In this document: positions 1-7,690 of the stretch, piece by piece
How the letters are laid out: each line of letters begins with the position of its first letter
Numbering within the stretch: the first letter of the stretch is position 1
NCBI GenBank assembly: GCA_001766965.1
Contig: MEKM01000010.1
Span: forward strand, 1-15,358
Length of the DNA stretch: 15,358 bases
Direction: 5' to 3'
DNA from: Acidobacteria bacterium RIFCSPHIGHO2_01_FULL_67_28
GTDB lineage: Bacteria; Acidobacteriota; Terriglobia; Acidiferrales; 2-02-FULL-67-57
Made by a program: the position numbers and the translations under genes
The notes under the pieces: model-generated
Seen by the model: the letters and a program-made list of their open reading frames with translations, nothing else
Databases searched by the model: none
What the model was told of the DNA's origin: nothing

Positions 1-1660
1 CGACGACGAGCAAAGTGTTCCCGGTGGCGCGGGCAGCGGCGAGCAGCGTTTCCCGGTCAACGGGCTTGACGGAGTAGAGGTCAATCACCCTGACGCTGAT
101 GCCTTCCTTTTTCAACTCGTCGTGCGCCTTGAGCGCTTCGATGAGAGTGACGCCGGCGGCGACCACGGTGACCGCGTCCGCATCGCTCTGCCGCAGGACT
201 TTCGAGCCGCCGACGGGAAACTCTTCGCTGTTGTCGTAGAGCACGGGCGTCTTCGGCCGGTTGGCGCGGAGGTAAACGATGCCGGGGGTGCGGGCCGCCT
301 GCTCGACCAGCCGCTCCATCGCCACCGCGTCACCCGGATAGAGCACGGTCGAGCCGGCCACGGCCCGCATCATGGCCAGGTCTTCCAGGCCCATCTGCGA
401 GGCGCCGTCTTCGCCGATCGAAACCCCGACGTGCGAGCCCATCAATTTCACATTGGCGCGCGACACCGCCGCCATGCGGATCTGGTCATAGGCGCGCGAG
501 AGGAAGCAGGCGAAGCTCGACGCAAAAGGAATCTTGCCCGCGGTCGAAAGCCCCACCGAGACGCCCACCATGTTCTGCTCGGCGATGAAGCACTCGAAGA
601 AGCGCTCGGGGCAGGCCTGGGCGAAGACTTCGGCGAAGGTCGAGTTCTTGACGTCGCCGTCGAGCACGACGACGCGCGGGTCGACGGCAGCCAGCTTTTT
701 CAGCGCCGCCCCGTAGGCCTCGCGGGTCGCCACCTGTTGGCCGAGCTGGTAGGCGGGCGGCGCCATCCGCGCCGTTGGAGGATCGGCCGGAGGCGGAGCG
801 GGCGCAGGCGCGGAGATTTGAAATTTGAGATTTCCCTCCTCGAGCGGCAACTCCTGGAGCGCCCGCTCGAGGTCCTCCTTCGGCACGGGCTTGCCGTGCC
901 AGCCGTTCTTGTCTTCGACAAAGCTGACGCCCTTGCCCTTGAGGGTGCGGGCGATGATGGCGGCGGGCTGGCCTTTGACTTTGAGCGCGCGCTCGAAGGC
1001 GTCGAGGATGTGGTCGAAGCGGTGGCCGTCGATTTCAAAGGCCTGCCAGCCGAAGGCGGCGAAGCGCCGGGCGTAGACGGTGGTGTCGTGCTGGTACATG
1101 GTGGCCTGGCTCTGGCCGAGGCGGTTGACGTCGACGACAGCGATGAGGTTGTCGAGCTTGTAGAAGCTGGCGAAAGCCGCCGCTTCCCACACCGCCCCTT
1201 CGGCCAGCTCGCCGTCGCCGAGCAGGGCGTAGACGCGGTAGGCGGCGCGGTCGAGCTTGGCGGCGGCGGCCATGCCGACGGCGATGCCGAGTCCCTGGCC
1301 GAGCGAGCCGGTGGCGACGAGCGCTCCGGGAAAGCGCGGCGTGGGGTGGCCTTCGAGCGGGCTCCCGAGCTTGCGCAGCTCCATCAGTTTTTCCGTCGGG
1401 AAAGCGCCGGCTTCGGCCCAGGCGGCGTAGAGGATGGGGGCGGCGTGGCCTTTCGAGAGCACGAAGCGGTCGTTGGCGGGATGCGTCGGGTTCTTCGGGT
1501 CGTAGCGCATGACGTCGAAGAAGAGCGCGCTCACCAGGTCAGCGGCCGAGAGGCACGTGGTGGGGTGGCCGGAGCCGGCGGCGGTGGTCGTCCGGAGCGA
1601 ATGCACGCGAAGCCGCGTGGCCATCCGGCGGAGCCGCTCAATCTTTTCGTTTGGCGTCAC
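1..1660 (-). CDS. tkt: Transketolase, C-terminus cut by window edge
   Basis: Thiamine-diphosphate enzyme that moves two-carbon ketol units between sugar phosphates in the non-oxidative pentose phosphate pathway; cytosolic. About 553 codons are visible of an expected 620 or so, so the last part of the C-terminal domain lies outside the window. The N-terminus reads VTPNEKIERLRRMATRLRVHS and leads into the TTAAGSGHPT motif. The ThDP/metal motif GDGELAEGAVWEAA is followed by VVDVNRLGQS. The central domain has FIAEQNMVGVSVGLS and SHVGVSIGEDGASQMGLED. The LGQS and QHD linker text resembles the shorter, animal-type transketolases rather than E. coli TktA. The GTG start at 1658-1660 is the only sensible one: an in-frame TGA lies 18 codons upstream and the alternative ATG is 11 codons further in. 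No strong Shine-Dalgarno is visible. The linker between the first two domains is Pro/Ala rich and holds an A+T-rich repeat (813-833). Very sure of the family. Confidence 0.95.
   Translation of the reverse strand, partial: MTPNEKIERLRRMATRLRVHSLRTTTAAGSGHPTTCLSAADLVSALFFDVMRYDPKNPTHPANDRFVLSKGHAAPILYAAWAEAGAFPTEKLMELRKLGSPLEGHPTPRFPGALVATGSLGQGLGIAVGMAAAAKLDRAAYRVYALLGDGELAEGAVWEAAAFASFYKLDNLIAVVDVNRLGQSQATMYQHDTTVYARRFAAFGWQAFEIDGHRFDHILDAFERALKVKGQPAAIIARTLKGKGVSFVEDKNGWHGKPVPKEDLERALQELPLEEGNLKFQISAPAPAPPPADPPTARMAPPAYQLGQQVATREAYGAALKKLAAVDPRVVVLDGDVKNSTFAEVFAQACPERFFECFIAEQNMVGVSVGLSTAGKIPFASSFACFLSRAYDQIRMAAVSRANVKLMGSHVGVSIGEDGASQMGLEDLAMMRAVAGSTVLYPGDAVAMERLVEQAARTPGIVYLRANRPKTPVLYDNSEEFPVGGSKVLRQSDADAVTVVAAGVTLIEALKAHDELKKEGISVRVIDLYSVKPVDRETLLAAARATGNTLLVV
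813..833 (-). repeat. Three A+T-rich heptamers inside the transketolase linker
   Basis: On the plus strand the bases read GAGATTT, GAAATTT, GAGATTT: three 7-bp units in a row, strikingly A+T rich in very G+C-rich surroundings. The 21-bp total keeps the frame. On the coding strand it gives N-L-K-F-Q-I-S, next to the Ala/Pro-rich linker between the N-terminal and middle domains, where an insertion should be tolerated. It looks like a small dispersed-repeat insertion in a coding gene. Whether other copies exist cannot be seen from this window. Confidence 0.7.
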
Positions 1661-1713
1661 GAACCCATCCCGAGGAGTGAAGTAGAGGACTGTCGAGCGC
1701 CGCGCAAAGACTC

Positions 1714-1719
1714 ATTTTA
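1714..1719 (-). promoter_or_regulatory. Candidate extended -10 promoter for transketolase
   Basis: On the minus strand the sequence TGC-TAAAAT fits an extended -10 element (TGN followed by a TATAAT-like hexamer). Transcription would begin near 1707, about 47 bases before the GTG start. No good -35 is seen at 16-18 bp. This would let transketolase be transcribed apart from the small gene upstream. Weak to moderate evidence. Confidence 0.35.
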
Positions 1720-1756
1720 GCACAGGCGCGTTCGAGGGAGAGAGAATCGAGTCGGA

Positions 1757-2197
1757 CTAGGCGGAGGAGCGCAGGGCTTCGCCGGCGCGCGGGGCCACGC
1801 GCGGCGCCGGGGCCAGCCGCCCCGCGAGTCGGCGCTTGAGCTCGGCCAGCTGCAGCGGCCGGAAGAGCTCGCCCGGCTCGGCGGCAATCACCAGGGCGCC
1901 GCGGGGAAACTCCCGGCGGCGGTCCAGCTCCAGGCTGGTCGCGCCCAAGAGGTCTTCGAAGAACAGCCCGCGGTCGGCCGGGTTGGCGCCCCACATCCAC
2001 AGCTCCTCCTCGTGGCGCTGGAGGTAGCGCAGCGTGGCTTGAAGGTGGCTCAACAGGCGCTCCGCGGTAGCGGCGAGGAAGTACACCCGCAGCGCCCAAT
2101 TGCTCTCCGCATAGCGCGCTTCGATGCGGGCCTCGAACCGGCCGGCCTGGTTGGGCTCGACGCTGATGCGATAGGTATTGCGCTGGACGCGACGCAC
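1757..2197 (-). CDS. Uncharacterised 146-residue protein
   Basis: I do not recognise this family. The protein starts VRRVQRNTYRISVEPNQAGR and appears soluble: no signal peptide and no membrane segment. A middle stretch (AATAERLLSHLQATLRYLQR) looks helical and is followed by the charged HEEELWMWG. The end is a basic, Ala/Arg/Pro-rich tail. The reading frame extends further upstream to a TTG at 2287, but I prefer GTG at 2195-2197, which has GAGGTG six to seven bases upstream and begins where the sequence turns protein-like. Codon choice and amino-acid balance look like a real gene, unlike the frames opposite it. It lies 97 bp upstream of transketolase on the same strand and 137 bp downstream of the chaperone gene, so co-transcription with either is possible but not shown. 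Confidence 0.7.
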   Translation of the reverse strand: MRRVQRNTYRISVEPNQAGRFEARIEARYAESNWALRVYFLAATAERLLSHLQATLRYLQRHEEELWMWGANPADRGLFFEDLLGATSLELDRRREFPRGALVIAAEPGELFRPLQLAELKRRLAGRLAPAPRVAPRAGEALRSSA

Positions 2198-2201
2198 AGG
2201 A

Positions 2202-2207
2202 CACCTC
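2202..2207 (-). promoter_or_regulatory. Shine-Dalgarno that sets the start of the 146-residue gene
   Basis: The minus strand reads GAGGTG, then TCCT, then the GTG start at 2197. This near-ideal ribosome binding site favours the GTG over the in-frame TTG at 2287, which has no comparable site. Confidence 0.6.
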
Positions 2208-2334
2208 GAAACCGTGAAGCCCGAAGGAGCGGCGGGGCCTTCCCCGAGGACAAGACACAGCTTAGACCAAGCGGAGAGGAAAGGCAAGAGGATCCGGCGA
2301 TGGCTATAACTATAAGAAACTAAAGACGATATCG

Positions 2335-4284
2335 CTAGGGCTTCTTCAGGCGGTCGATGGCCGCCTGGTTCAGCTTGAGCTTGCCTTCAGCCAGGAACTT
2401 CTTCTTCAGGTTCTGCTGAAAGACGGTCCAGGTCAGGTTGCGCTTCTGGTCGAGCAAGGCATTGCGGGCAGCGCGGCGGTCCTGGTCGGTGAGCTTGCTC
2501 ATGTCGGCCCCCGTGCGAGCCGCCACCCGGAAGACAACCCAGTTGCCGCCGGCCGGGAGCGCCGGGCTTAAGCCGCCGAGGGGAAGGGTGAAGACGACCG
2601 GGGCGAGGTCGCGGGCCGAGCCGAGCTCGGGGATGAAAGCGTCGCGGGCGAACAGCCCCGTGGTTTTCACCGCCGCGCCCGCTTTCCGGGCGGCGGCCTT
2701 CAGGTCGCCGGCCTGCTCGGCCTGGGTCGCCAGCCGGTGCGCGGCCTCGCGGGCGAGCTCGCCGCCGCGCTCCTGCCGCCAGGCGCGGACGACTTCAGCG
2801 CGCACTTCGTCCAGCGTTGCGGGACGCGCCGGCTGGTCTTGCTTGAGCTGGAGAACGGCGTAGCCGGGCGGCACCGCCACCGGCTCGGAGACGGGCGCTG
2901 CGGGCTGGCCGGCGGTTTCCGCCGGCAAGGCGAAGGCGGCCTCCTGGAAGTCGCGGCCTTCCCCGAAGGGCCCGAAGGGAGTGTCGCGCTCGAACAGGCC
3001 GGTCTCGAGCACCGGCCAGCCGGCTTGGCGGGCGGCCTGGTCGAGCGTCTTGCCGGCGCGGACGGCGGCGACGAGCTGGCGGGCCTGCTCCAGCGCCTCG
3101 CGGCGGACCTTGTCGTCCTTGAGGACCCGTTCGATTTCGTTGCGCACTTCGGCGAGCGGCTTCACCTGCTCGGGCTCATGGGCCAGGACCTGGACGAGGT
3201 GGAGGCCGTAGCCGGTCTCGACCAGTTGCGGGCTGCCGCCGGGCGGGGCGGAAAAAATCGCCTGCTCGAGCGCCGGCACCGTCTGGCCGCGGAGCACCCA
3301 GCCGAGCTCGCCGCCTTTCTCCTTGCTGCCGGCGTCGTCGGAGTGCTGCCGGGCCAGGGCGGCGAAGTCTTTGCCGCGGCGAAGCTCGGCCAGCGCCGAC
3401 TCGGCCTGCTGGCGGACAGCGGCGGGGTCGCGCGCGGCTTCGCCTTCCGGCGAGCGCAGCAGGAAGAGGATGTGGCGGACGCGGACGCGCTCGGGAGTCT
3501 GGTAGGCGGCGCGGTTGCGCTGGTAATAGTCTTGCAGCTCCTGTTGAGTGACGCGGAGGCGCTGGCCCAGGGTGTCGTAGTCCAGGGCGACGTAGCGCAC
3601 GGCGCGGCGGGCGGGCTGGCGGTAGGAGTCGCGGTGCTTCTCGAAGTAGGCCCGGAGCTCCTCGGCGCCCGGCTCGAGGCTGCGGGCCATCTCCTCGGGA
3701 CGGAAGAGAACGTATTCGATTTGGGCGCGCTCGCTGCGCCGCCGGTACTCGGCCTCGACTTCGGCCGAGGAGACGGTCAGGCCGGCGGCGACCCAGTCGA
3801 ACATCTTGGCCACCAGCGTCTGCTGCCGCAGGGTCTCTTCGAACTGCGCCACGCTCATGCGGAACTGGCGCTCGACGATTTGCCGGTAGGTCTCCGCCCC
3901 CACGAACTGCCCGCCGGGGTAGAGGTAGGGCACCTGGCGGAGGCGCAAGCGGACTTCTTCGGGGCTGACCTCGAGACCTAACCGCGCCGCCTCGTACTGC
4001 ACCAGGCGCTGGCCGATCAGGTCTTCGATGAGCTGCTCCATGATGAGCTGCTTGAAGGCGGGGTTCTGGGCGCCGAACTGCTCGGCCACGCGCTGGTAGT
4101 GCTGGTTGACCTCGTCCTGGGTCAGGGGCAGGTCGCCGACCTGGGCCACCATGCCCTGGGGGTCGCGCAGATCGACGTCGGCCGTGCCCGGCACCAGGTA
4201 GGCCAGCATGGCCAGCGCCAGCGTCCCCACGATGGGCAGCAGCAGGACTTGTTTCCAGTACTTGTGCCGGAACAGCTTCAGCAT
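2335..4284 (-). CDS. Membrane-anchored parvulin-type peptidyl-prolyl isomerase (PpiD/SurA-like)
   Basis: Chaperone and prolyl isomerase acting on proteins leaving the Sec translocon, facing the periplasm. The 649-residue product begins MLKLFRHKYWKQ, with one membrane segment at about 12-31 and no cleavage site, the PpiD layout. A SurA-N/trigger-like helical chaperone region follows to about residue 200. The parvulin domain lies at about 265-373: VRVRHILF, the DFAALARQHSDD helix, KGGELGWVLRGQTVPALEQAIF and ETGYGLHLVQV are all typical. About residues 420-600 look like a second, degenerate parvulin-like part, as in PpiD. The length matches PpiD (about 620) rather than SurA (about 430). ATG at 4282-4284 is preceded by GAGGA at a good distance; the frame opens 17 codons earlier, but that text (CVRQGAAYNHPF) is not protein-like and overlaps the promoter. 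Divergent from the fecR-mre operon. Family sure; the exact name ppiD less so. Confidence 0.92.
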   Translation of the reverse strand: MLKLFRHKYWKQVLLLPIVGTLALAMLAYLVPGTADVDLRDPQGMVAQVGDLPLTQDEVNQHYQRVAEQFGAQNPAFKQLIMEQLIEDLIGQRLVQYEAARLGLEVSPEEVRLRLRQVPYLYPGGQFVGAETYRQIVERQFRMSVAQFEETLRQQTLVAKMFDWVAAGLTVSSAEVEAEYRRRSERAQIEYVLFRPEEMARSLEPGAEELRAYFEKHRDSYRQPARRAVRYVALDYDTLGQRLRVTQQELQDYYQRNRAAYQTPERVRVRHILFLLRSPEGEAARDPAAVRQQAESALAELRRGKDFAALARQHSDDAGSKEKGGELGWVLRGQTVPALEQAIFSAPPGGSPQLVETGYGLHLVQVLAHEPEQVKPLAEVRNEIERVLKDDKVRREALEQARQLVAAVRAGKTLDQAARQAGWPVLETGLFERDTPFGPFGEGRDFQEAAFALPAETAGQPAAPVSEPVAVPPGYAVLQLKQDQPARPATLDEVRAEVVRAWRQERGGELAREAAHRLATQAEQAGDLKAAARKAGAAVKTTGLFARDAFIPELGSARDLAPVVFTLPLGGLSPALPAGGNWVVFRVAARTGADMSKLTDQDRRAARNALLDQKRNLTWTVFQQNLKKKFLAEGKLKLNQAAIDRLKKP

Positions 4285-4305
4285 CGGCGTCCTCGCAAAA
4301 GGATG

Positions 4306-4335
4306 ATTATAGGCGGCCCCCTGCCGAACGCACAA
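4306..4335 (-). promoter_or_regulatory. Sigma70-like promoter of the parvulin gene
   Basis: The minus strand has TTGTGC (4335-4330), an 18-bp spacer and a perfect TATAAT (4311-4306). The start would fall near 4299, leaving a leader of about 15 bases that holds the GAGGA ribosome binding site. The -10 is consensus; the -35 matches only its TTG half. Best promoter in the window. Confidence 0.65.
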
Positions 4336-4353
4336 GGGAGGCGGCCGGGGCCG

Positions 4354-4370
4354 AAGGGATTGAATCCCTT
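4354..4370. promoter_or_regulatory. 17-bp palindrome between divergent promoters, candidate operator
   Basis: AAGGGATT, one G, then AATCCCTT: a perfect 8-bp inverted repeat around a single base. It lies upstream of the leftward parvulin promoter and overlaps the -35 of the rightward candidate promoter. A dimeric repressor or activator could bind here and set both transcripts. The binding protein is unknown. Confidence 0.4.
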
Positions 4371-4389
4371 TGCGGGGTTGTGCTACTGT
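4360..4389 (+). promoter_or_regulatory. Candidate promoter of the fecR-mre operon
   Basis: TTGAAT (4360-4365), an 18-bp spacer, then TACTGT (4384-4389); each hexamer matches the sigma70 consensus at four of six positions. Transcription would start near 4396, about 60 bases before the fecR-like ATG. The -35 lies inside the palindrome. Moderate evidence only. Confidence 0.35.
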
Positions 4390-4454
4390 CGGACGTTCAG
4401 GAGGGGTCGGCGGAGCGCCGGGAACCAGCGTCGGCTTTTGACGATAGAGCAGCT

Positions 4455-5714
4455 ATGAGCGAAGAACCCGAAACACCCAAACCCGCGGGGTGGGAGTACT
4501 GGACCACCGTCACCTACCGCAGCGTCATCCTGATTGGGGTGACGGCGATCATCATGCTCATCGCCCTCTGGGCGCTGCTGTGGCGGGAAAGCTTTGACAG
4601 CGTGCTCGCCAAGCTCGGGGGCCGCGGCGAGGCCAAGACCAAGGTGCAGGAGGTGCCGCACGCGCGCTTCGTCAACCTGGACGGCACGGTGCGGGTGAAG
4701 AAGCGCGATTCGGTGCAGTGGACCAACGGCGACTACGGCACCTCGCTCGAAGAAGGCGACATCGTGCAGACGGGCTCGAACGGCATCGCCCGCGTCACCT
4801 TTATCGACGGCACCACCTACGTGGTCAAGCCGGACACCTTGATCGTCATCGAGCAGCACGCCTCCCTGGACAACAAGGCCACCAAGGTGGCCGTGCAGGT
4901 GAGCTCGGGCGCGGTTGACCTCTCCACCGGCAGCTGGGACGTGCCGGGGTCGAGCTCGGAAGTGCGCTTTGAAAACGCGGTGGCGCGCATGCAGCAGAAC
5001 ACCCGCGCCGTCATCCGCCAGGACCCCAAGGCCAACATCCACGAGATTACCGTCAGCGAAGGCACGGCCGCGGTCAGCAAGGGCCAGCAGACCATCCAGG
5101 TGGGGCCCTACGAGCGCGCCGGCTTCTCCGACCCCAATGCCAACTTGAAGAAGGACAAGGTGATCGCCCCGCCCAAGCTGATGCGGCCGCGGAACCTCGA
5201 GCCCATCATCAGCACCAACCCGCCCGACGAAGTGCTGCGCTTCGAGTGGTCGGGGGTGGAGCAGGCGCGCGCCTACCACCTGCGGGTTTCCACTTCGCCG
5301 CTCTTCACCAGCGTCGTCCTCGACCGCAAGGTGAACACCACCAGCTTCAACGCCCGCGGGCTGGAGGCGGGGCAGTACTACTGGACGGTGAGCGCCATCG
5401 ACGCCCGCAACCTGGAGAGCCAGGAGAGCGAGGCCAACCGCTTCACCCTGGCCCAGCAGGCGGCCGCCGAGCAGCTGCTGCTGGTGATCGACACCATGAT
5501 CCAGCACGGGCGGGTGATTGAGATTGTGGGCCGCACCGAGGCGGGGGCCACGGTGTCCATCAACGCCGAGCCCGTCGCCTATGTGGGACCGGACGGCCGC
5601 TTCAAGCATTTCACCTCGCCGCTGCCCAGCGCCGGCGCCCACACCGTGACCATCGTCGCCCAGAACCGCCGCGGCGAAGTGGTGACGCGCAAGAAGACCG
5701 TGTACGTGCAGTGA
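4455..5714 (+). CDS. Membrane-anchored FecR-domain protein with FN3-like and Ig-like domains
   Basis: 419 residues. The first 22 residues are cytoplasmic and hydrophilic (MSEEPETPKPAGWEYW), followed by a single membrane segment at about 23-43 with no cleavage motif, so the bulk should face the periplasm. A FecR domain follows at about 65-220 (VRVKKRDSVQW, EEGDIVQTGSNGIARVTFIDGTTYVVKPDT). Next is an FN3-like stretch at about 240-330 (EVLRFEWSGVEQARAYHLRVS, GQYYWTVSAID) and a C-terminal Ig-like or glucodextranase-like sandwich at about 340-419 (GRTEAGATVSINAEPVAYVGPDGRF). Classic FecR anti-sigma regulators sit beside an ECF sigma gene; none is here, so a structural or wall-associated role is more likely, but that is inference. 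ATG 4455 was chosen because the text from there is protein-like; a GTG at 4380 is in frame but would overlap the candidate promoter. Ends 42 bp before mreB on the same strand. Confidence 0.88.
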   Translation: MSEEPETPKPAGWEYWTTVTYRSVILIGVTAIIMLIALWALLWRESFDSVLAKLGGRGEAKTKVQEVPHARFVNLDGTVRVKKRDSVQWTNGDYGTSLEEGDIVQTGSNGIARVTFIDGTTYVVKPDTLIVIEQHASLDNKATKVAVQVSSGAVDLSTGSWDVPGSSSEVRFENAVARMQQNTRAVIRQDPKANIHEITVSEGTAAVSKGQQTIQVGPYERAGFSDPNANLKKDKVIAPPKLMRPRNLEPIISTNPPDEVLRFEWSGVEQARAYHLRVSTSPLFTSVVLDRKVNTTSFNARGLEAGQYYWTVSAIDARNLESQESEANRFTLAQQAAAEQLLLVIDTMIQHGRVIEIVGRTEAGATVSINAEPVAYVGPDGRFKHFTSPLPSAGAHTVTIVAQNRRGEVVTRKKTVYVQ

Positions 5715-5756
5715 CCCCGGGGGAAAGGCCCGCGCACCGGTGATAGTGCCGACCCC

Positions 5757-6782
5757 ATGAGCTTCCGCTCGCTCTTCAGTATCTTTTCCTCCGACCTGGC
5801 CATTGACCTGGGCACGGCCAACACCCTGGTCTTCGCCCACGGCCGGGGGATCGTGGTCAACGAGCCCTCCATCGTCGCCCTGAACAAGAACAACGGCGAG
5901 ATCTGCGCCGTGGGCAAAGCGGCCAAGGAGATGCTGGGCCGCACGCCCGGCAACATCGTGGCCATCAAGCCGATGAAGGACGGGGTGATCGCCGACTTCA
6001 AGGTGACGGAGAAGATGCTGAACTACTTCATCATGAAGGCGCACAACCGCAAGCTCTTGGTGCACCCGCGCATCGTCATCGGGGTGCCGAGCGAAATTAC
6101 GCCGGTCGAGAAGCGCGCCGTGCAGGACTCGGCCTACCGGGCCAAGGCCAGCGAGGTCTACCTGGTGGAGCAGGCGATGGCGGCGGCCATCGGGGCGGGC
6201 CTGCCTATCACCGAGGCCTGCGGGAACATGGTGGTGGACATCGGCGGGGGGACGACGGAGATCGCGGTCATTTCGCTCTCCGGCATCGTCTTCTCGCGCT
6301 CGGTGCGGGTGGCGGGCAACGAGATGGACGAAGCCATCATGCACTACCTGAAGCGGAAATATAACCTGCTCATCGGCGAGCGCACCGCCGAACAGATCAA
6401 GGTGGAGATCGGCTCGGCCTATCCGCTGGAGAAGCCGATGACCATGGAGATCAAGGGGCGCAACCTCATCGAGGGCGTCCCCAAAACGCTCACCGTGACC
6501 GACGGCGAAATCCGTGAAGCGCTCTCCGAGTGCGTCTCCACCATCATCAACGCCCTCCGCGTGGCCCTGGAGCGGACTCCGCCGGAGCTCTCGGCCGACA
6601 TCAGCGACCGCGGCATCGTCTTGACCGGCGGCGGCGCGCTGCTGAAGAACCTCGACAAGCGCATCTCGGAGGAGACCGGGCTGCCGGTGTCGCTGGCCGA
6701 CGACCCCCTGGCCTGCGTGGCCCTGGGCACGGGCAAGATGCTAAGCGACTTCGACCTGCTGAAGCGGATCACCATCGAATGA
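5757..6782 (+). CDS. mreB: Rod-shape determining actin homologue MreB
   Basis: Bacterial actin that forms membrane-bound filaments and orients the wall-elongation machinery. 341 residues, the usual length. The N-terminal MSFRSLFSIF is a short amphipathic stretch of the sort that binds membrane. Actin-fold nucleotide motifs are all present: IDLGTANT (about 16-23, phosphate 1), VVDIGGGTTEIAVISL (phosphate 2) and RGIVLTGGGALLKNL (adenosine site). EQAMAAAIGAGLPI and RVAGNEMDEAI are typical MreB text. ATG 5757 gives the standard N-terminus, though only a weak ribosome binding site precedes it. It is 42 bp after the fecR-like gene and 35 bp before mreC, in a single operon-like run. Confidence 0.98.
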   Translation: MSFRSLFSIFSSDLAIDLGTANTLVFAHGRGIVVNEPSIVALNKNNGEICAVGKAAKEMLGRTPGNIVAIKPMKDGVIADFKVTEKMLNYFIMKAHNRKLLVHPRIVIGVPSEITPVEKRAVQDSAYRAKASEVYLVEQAMAAAIGAGLPITEACGNMVVDIGGGTTEIAVISLSGIVFSRSVRVAGNEMDEAIMHYLKRKYNLLIGERTAEQIKVEIGSAYPLEKPMTMEIKGRNLIEGVPKTLTVTDGEIREALSECVSTIINALRVALERTPPELSADISDRGIVLTGGGALLKNLDKRISEETGLPVSLADDPLACVALGTGKMLSDFDLLKRITIE

Positions 6783-6817
6783 GCCGCGGCGGGCCGAGCC
6801 AGCCGCTCGGTTGAGCG

Positions 6818-7690
6818 ATGCGCACCTTCGTCGAACGCCACCGGCACTTGAGTTTGCTGGTGGCGATGCTGCTCGGGCAGCTCTTCTTCCTCGCCTACCA
6901 GATCAAGGGCGCCAACGACGTCCGCCTCATCCGCCTCTGGGCCATCGCCGTCGTCGCCCCGGTGGAAAAAGTGGCGGTGGGGGTGCTCGACGGCCTCGGC
7001 TCCCTCTGGGACAACTACATCGCTCTTTACGGCGCCCGCCAGGAGAATGAACGCTTGCAGGCCGAGCTGGCCCAGGCCCGGCTGCGGCTGCAAGAGCTGG
7101 AGGCGCGGGCGGCCGAGGCCGGGCAGCTGGCCGCCCTGCTCGAGCTCAAGCAGGCCCATCCGCGCGCCCCCTTCGTGGCCGCCCAGGTCATCGGCTCCAG
7201 CCCCGCCGCCACCACCCTGACCGTGCTCCTCAACCGCGGCAGCGACGCCGGCCTGCGGCCCAACATGGTGGTGCTCACCCCCGACGGCGTGGTCGGCAAG
7301 GTAATTGCCGCCTACCCCGGGGCCGCCGAAGTCCTGCTCATCACCGACCGCAAGAGCGGCGTGGGGACGATGGTGGCCGACTCCCACCTGCTCGGCGTCT
7401 TGAAGGGCACGGGGGGATATTTCTGCCGGCTCGAATACGTGAGCAACGAGGAGACGGTGGCGGTGGGGGCGGAGCTGGTGACCTCCGGACAGGATCAACT
7501 CTTTCCCAAGGGGCTGCCGGTGGGCCGGGTGGTGGCCGCGCGTCCGGGAGAATTGTTCCAGGAAATCACGGTGGAGCCGGCGGCGCGGCTGACCCGCTTG
7601 GAGCACGTGCTGGTGCTGGCCGGCGCGCCGGAGACGCTGGGGGCGGCGGCGCCCGCGAGCAGCTCCGGCGAGCAGCCCCGCGCCAGGTGA
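6818..7690 (+). CDS. mreC: Rod-shape determining protein MreC
   Basis: Bitopic inner-membrane protein that links MreB filaments to PBP2 and is thought to activate the RodA-PBP2 pair. 290 residues, normal for the family. A short basic N-terminus (MRTFVERHRH) precedes one membrane segment at about 11-29. A periplasmic coiled coil spans about 74-112 (ENERLQAELAQARLRLQELEARA), followed by the two-beta-barrel core (VIGSSPAATTLTVLLNRGSDAGLRPNMVV read in pieces, GVVGKVI, VLLITDRKSGVG, LVTSGQDQLFPKGLPVGRV). The C-terminus is an Ala/Ser-rich tail. Its TGA overlaps the GTG start of mreD by four bases (GTGA), which points to coupled translation. Confidence 0.95.
   Translation: MRTFVERHRHLSLLVAMLLGQLFFLAYQIKGANDVRLIRLWAIAVVAPVEKVAVGVLDGLGSLWDNYIALYGARQENERLQAELAQARLRLQELEARAAEAGQLAALLELKQAHPRAPFVAAQVIGSSPAATTLTVLLNRGSDAGLRPNMVVLTPDGVVGKVIAAYPGAAEVLLITDRKSGVGTMVADSHLLGVLKGTGGYFCRLEYVSNEETVAVGAELVTSGQDQLFPKGLPVGRVVAARPGELFQEITVEPAARLTRLEHVLVLAGAPETLGAAAPASSSGEQPRAR

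Noticed and set aside
122..1720. 532-residue open frame on the plus strand opposite transketolase
   Set aside because: It is the antisense shadow of a well-conserved enzyme; the sequence is Arg/Gly/Ala/His-rich with no recognisable motif.
2303..2334. A+T-rich stretch after the parvulin gene with TATAGT/TATAGC on the minus strand as a promoter for the small gene
   Set aside because: -10-like hexamers are present but the matching -35 position reads TAGCGA or similar, so the pair is not convincing.
2737..3981. 414-residue plus-strand frame opposite the parvulin gene
   Set aside because: Antisense to a clear parvulin domain, with Ala/Gly/Leu-rich composition and no motif.
4354..4380. Resemblance of the palindrome region to a tRNA T-arm (GGGATTGAATCCC)
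   Set aside because: The loop lacks the TTCGA pattern and no acceptor, anticodon or D arm can be found around it.
4383..6344. 653-residue open frame on the minus strand opposite the fecR-like gene and mreB
   Set aside because: It covers two clear genes in antisense and is rich in His/Gly/Asp/Val as expected for a G+C-rich shadow frame.
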